Shown here: one piece after another, positions 33,847 through 34,860 of the stretch
Numbering within the stretch: the first letter of the stretch is position 1
Layout: each line of letters starts with the position of its first letter
NCBI GenBank assembly: GCA_024743095.1
Contig: JANSXF010000047.1
Location: 1-34,860, forward strand
Length of the DNA: 34,860 bases
DNA from: Flavobacteriaceae bacterium
GTDB lineage: Bacteria > Bacteroidota > Bacteroidia > Flavobacteriales > Flavobacteriaceae
Reading direction: 5' to 3'
Position numbers and translations under genes: made by a program
Notes under the pieces: generated by a model
Told to the model about the DNA's origin: nothing
Database searches by the model: none
Seen by the model: only the letters and a program-made list of their open reading frames with translations

Positions 33847-34356
33847 TTATTTTACCCGTTCCACTATAATCCTGCTCAGACCTTTTATGTGTCTGCGGCC
33901 AGTTTTGAAATCGGTAGGGGTAAGTACCAAGATTCTTTCCGGCATATCTTTTAGTTCGTTCCCGTCCCTCGATGTGATCAAGAAAAGATGTTCACCGGTC
34001 GGGGAATTGAATATTTCGTTCCAAGAATAAACAACTTTGTAATCATCTATTGCAACAAAGGTCAAATAGAATTCACTAAATCTTTTGGGACTTTCTTCTT
34101 TAAGCTCCATGTTCTCCAGTAGATCTTTGACCAAAACCCCGGTCAATTGTTTCGCGGTCCCTCGTGGTTCCCCCATATGGTTGGTGATCGCCACCTCACC
34201 GATCGTGTTCGATGGGTATTTTAAAATATCGTCCAAACTGAATTTAAGTTCTTTTTCTAGGAGTCCCGTAACAAGGATTTCGTCGGTTGTTTTGCTGGTT
34301 TGTCCCCAGATAGGGATACATATGAGCAATATGATTAATGTGGTCGGTTTTTTCAT
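33847..34356 (-). CDS. Secreted oxidoreductase-molybdopterin-domain-like protein
   Basis: The 169-residue protein has a signal peptide (hydrophobic 6-17, likely cut before or after WGQ). The mature part resembles the small SUOX/oxidoreductase molybdopterin-binding fold: KFSLDDILKYPSNTI, LTGVLVKDLLENMEL, then VAIDDYKVVYSWNEIF, ending with RHIKGLSRIIVERV. It contains no cysteine after the signal (the only one is Cys13), so it cannot use the molybdenum thiolate ligand of true sulfite oxidases. Its start overlaps the stop of the upstream propeller gene by ATGA, implying coupled translation. Family call by overall pattern; function unknown. Confidence 0.55.
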   Translation of the reverse strand: MKKPTTLIILLICIPIWGQTSKTTDEILVTGLLEKELKFSLDDILKYPSNTIGEVAITNHMGEPRGTAKQLTGVLVKDLLENMELKEESPKRFSEFYLTFVAIDDYKVVYSWNEIFNSPTGEHLFLITSRDGNELKDMPERILVLTPTDFKTGRRHIKGLSRIIVERVK

Positions 34357-34727
34357 TTTATTTTGAATGATGTCGTGTAAATTTTACTTAATCCATTATT
34401 GCTTTGGTGGATGTATTTTTGAAAATCCGAAACAGAATCAAACTCTTTGGGCAACAAATCGTTCCTCCTACTGGTGAAGTACAGTCTTTGGTTCCCTTCA
34501 TCATAATATGGGCAGTACTCCATATATTTTGTATTTATCGGTGCTCCGATATTCTTTGCCCTTTGCCAATTTCCCTTATCATCTTTTATGGAGATATAAA
34601 GGTCGCCACTTCCAAGACCATCTTCTTCGTTGTATCTGGAAAAAAGAATAAAATCCTCTTTTTTGGAGATAAAAGCATTGAATTCATAACCAGGGCTTTT
34701 TATCCCTTGTCGCGTAAAACCCTTTCC
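34353..34727 (-). pseudogene. C-terminal remnant of a PD40/WD40-like beta-propeller protein
   Basis: An open frame of about 124 residues runs without any start codon from the IS boundary to the TGA at 34353-34355. It encodes propeller-like blades: YEFNAFISKKEDFILFSR, GSGDLYISIKDDKGNW, then MEYCPYYDEGNQRLYFTSRR. These are typical of TolB/PD40-type repeats, which usually have several hundred residues. The 5' part is missing because an IS200/IS605 element lies directly upstream. The TGA overlaps the next gene's ATG (ATGA), so they were an operon. The remnant has no signal peptide or start and is presumed inactive unless read from an IS promoter. Confidence 0.75.
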
Positions 34728-34739
34728 TTAAGGTGAGGG
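34720..34739 (-). repeat. Subterminal hairpin of the IS200/IS605 right end
   Basis: CCCTTTCCTTAAGGTGAGGG folds as an imperfect stem with one T-T mismatch, one T-G wobble and a TTAA-centred tip. TnpA Y1 transposases of this family bind such hairpins as single-strand DNA. Confidence 0.75.
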
Positions 34740-34752
34740 ATGTAATCGCTTT

Positions 34753-34860
34753 TTAACTGGGGGTCTTTTGGTCCTCTATGTACTTTTTTACCGTTTCAAG
34801 GGGTGCGCCCCCGACACTCCCGGCAAAATAACTTGGGGACCAAAGGGCCCCTTTGTAACA
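34753..34860 (-). CDS. tnpA: IS200/IS605 Y1 transposase TnpA, C-terminal 35 residues
   Basis: Only the end of the gene is inside the window, cut at the right edge. The visible residues contain LWSPSYFAGSVGGAPLETV, then KKYIEDQKTPS and a TAA. The block SYF..SVGGAPLETVKKYIEDQ is characteristic of Y1 HUH transposases. The Tyr in KYIEDQ is the expected nucleophile and Gln four residues later fits the metal-binding partner. Such enzymes move single-stranded DNA without duplicating the target. The start and any accessory tnpB gene cannot be seen. Full length is usually 140-155 residues. Confidence 0.88.
   Translation of the reverse strand, partial: CYKGALWSPSYFAGSVGGAPLETVKKYIEDQKTPS

Larger units (their letters stand above)
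34710..34860 (-). mobile_element. IS200/IS605-family element, 3' end
   Basis: The element comprises the transposase C-terminus and a 33-base tail with a subterminal hairpin (34720-34739), the layout of IS200/IS605 right ends, which lack inverted repeats. It continues beyond the window. The exact right boundary, within about 34709-34720, cannot be set without the other side or the empty site. Confidence 0.8.

Noticed and set aside
1..34860. CRISPR arrays, prophage, toxin-antitoxin or restriction systems.
   Set aside because: No regularly spaced repeats, phage structural genes or defence motifs could be recognised on either strand.

Overview
The window looks like chromosome from a marine-type member of the Flavobacteriaceae (phylum Bacteroidota). 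The evidence is the housekeeping gene content and order (accC-accB-fabH-rpmF-yceD-pdxA), lipoproteins with short lipoboxes, the near absence of Shine-Dalgarno sequences, and upstream elements of the Bacteroidota sigma type (TTG, 17-23 bases, TAnnTTTG). A Muricauda-like genus is possible, but the genus cannot be fixed from sequence reading alone. Both window edges cut genes: accC on the left and an IS200/IS605 transposase on the right.

Layout. 1-4329 (minus strand) holds fatty-acid synthesis initiation (accC, accB, fabH), ribosomal protein L32 with its usual DUF177 partner, and pdxA. Riboflavin synthase (ribE) diverges from pdxA. 4983-9553 is a transport block: a sodium:solute symporter, a TauE/SafE-type exporter and a SulP anion permease. 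9630-12245 encodes a secreted M14-type metallopeptidase. 12382-19445 is a minus-strand run: arfB, an orphan ABC ATPase, a prolyl-oligopeptidase lipoprotein, asd, mscL, alr and tdk. 19601-22221 (plus strand) carries a conserved hypothetical gene, rsmI, an Fe-S type uracil-DNA glycosylase family gene and a small membrane protein gene. An AhpD-like gene and an OsmC-like gene then diverge from each other, followed by recJ and an MFS exporter gene. 26722-30239 (minus strand) is a tight five-gene unit: GNAT, MATE, crotonase, a 30-residue membrane peptide and an LpxH-like hydrolase. The right end has a two-domain UspA gene, one tRNA-Ala(GGC), a large orphan lipoprotein, an RluA-type pseudouridine synthase, a molybdopterin-oxidoreductase-fold secreted protein, and a beta-propeller gene cut by an IS200/IS605 element.

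Most of the window is ordinary core genome. Less expected items are a small unlisted membrane protein gene abutting lpxH, a decayed DUF72 fragment with a one-base frameshift, the IS-truncated propeller gene that still overlaps its downstream partner by ATGA, and facing promoter elements between pdxA and ribE. I found no CRISPR array, prophage, defence island or biosynthetic cluster. No gene-free stretch exceeds 300 bases; the two longest gaps (7617-7888 and 23521-23770) are described as features.
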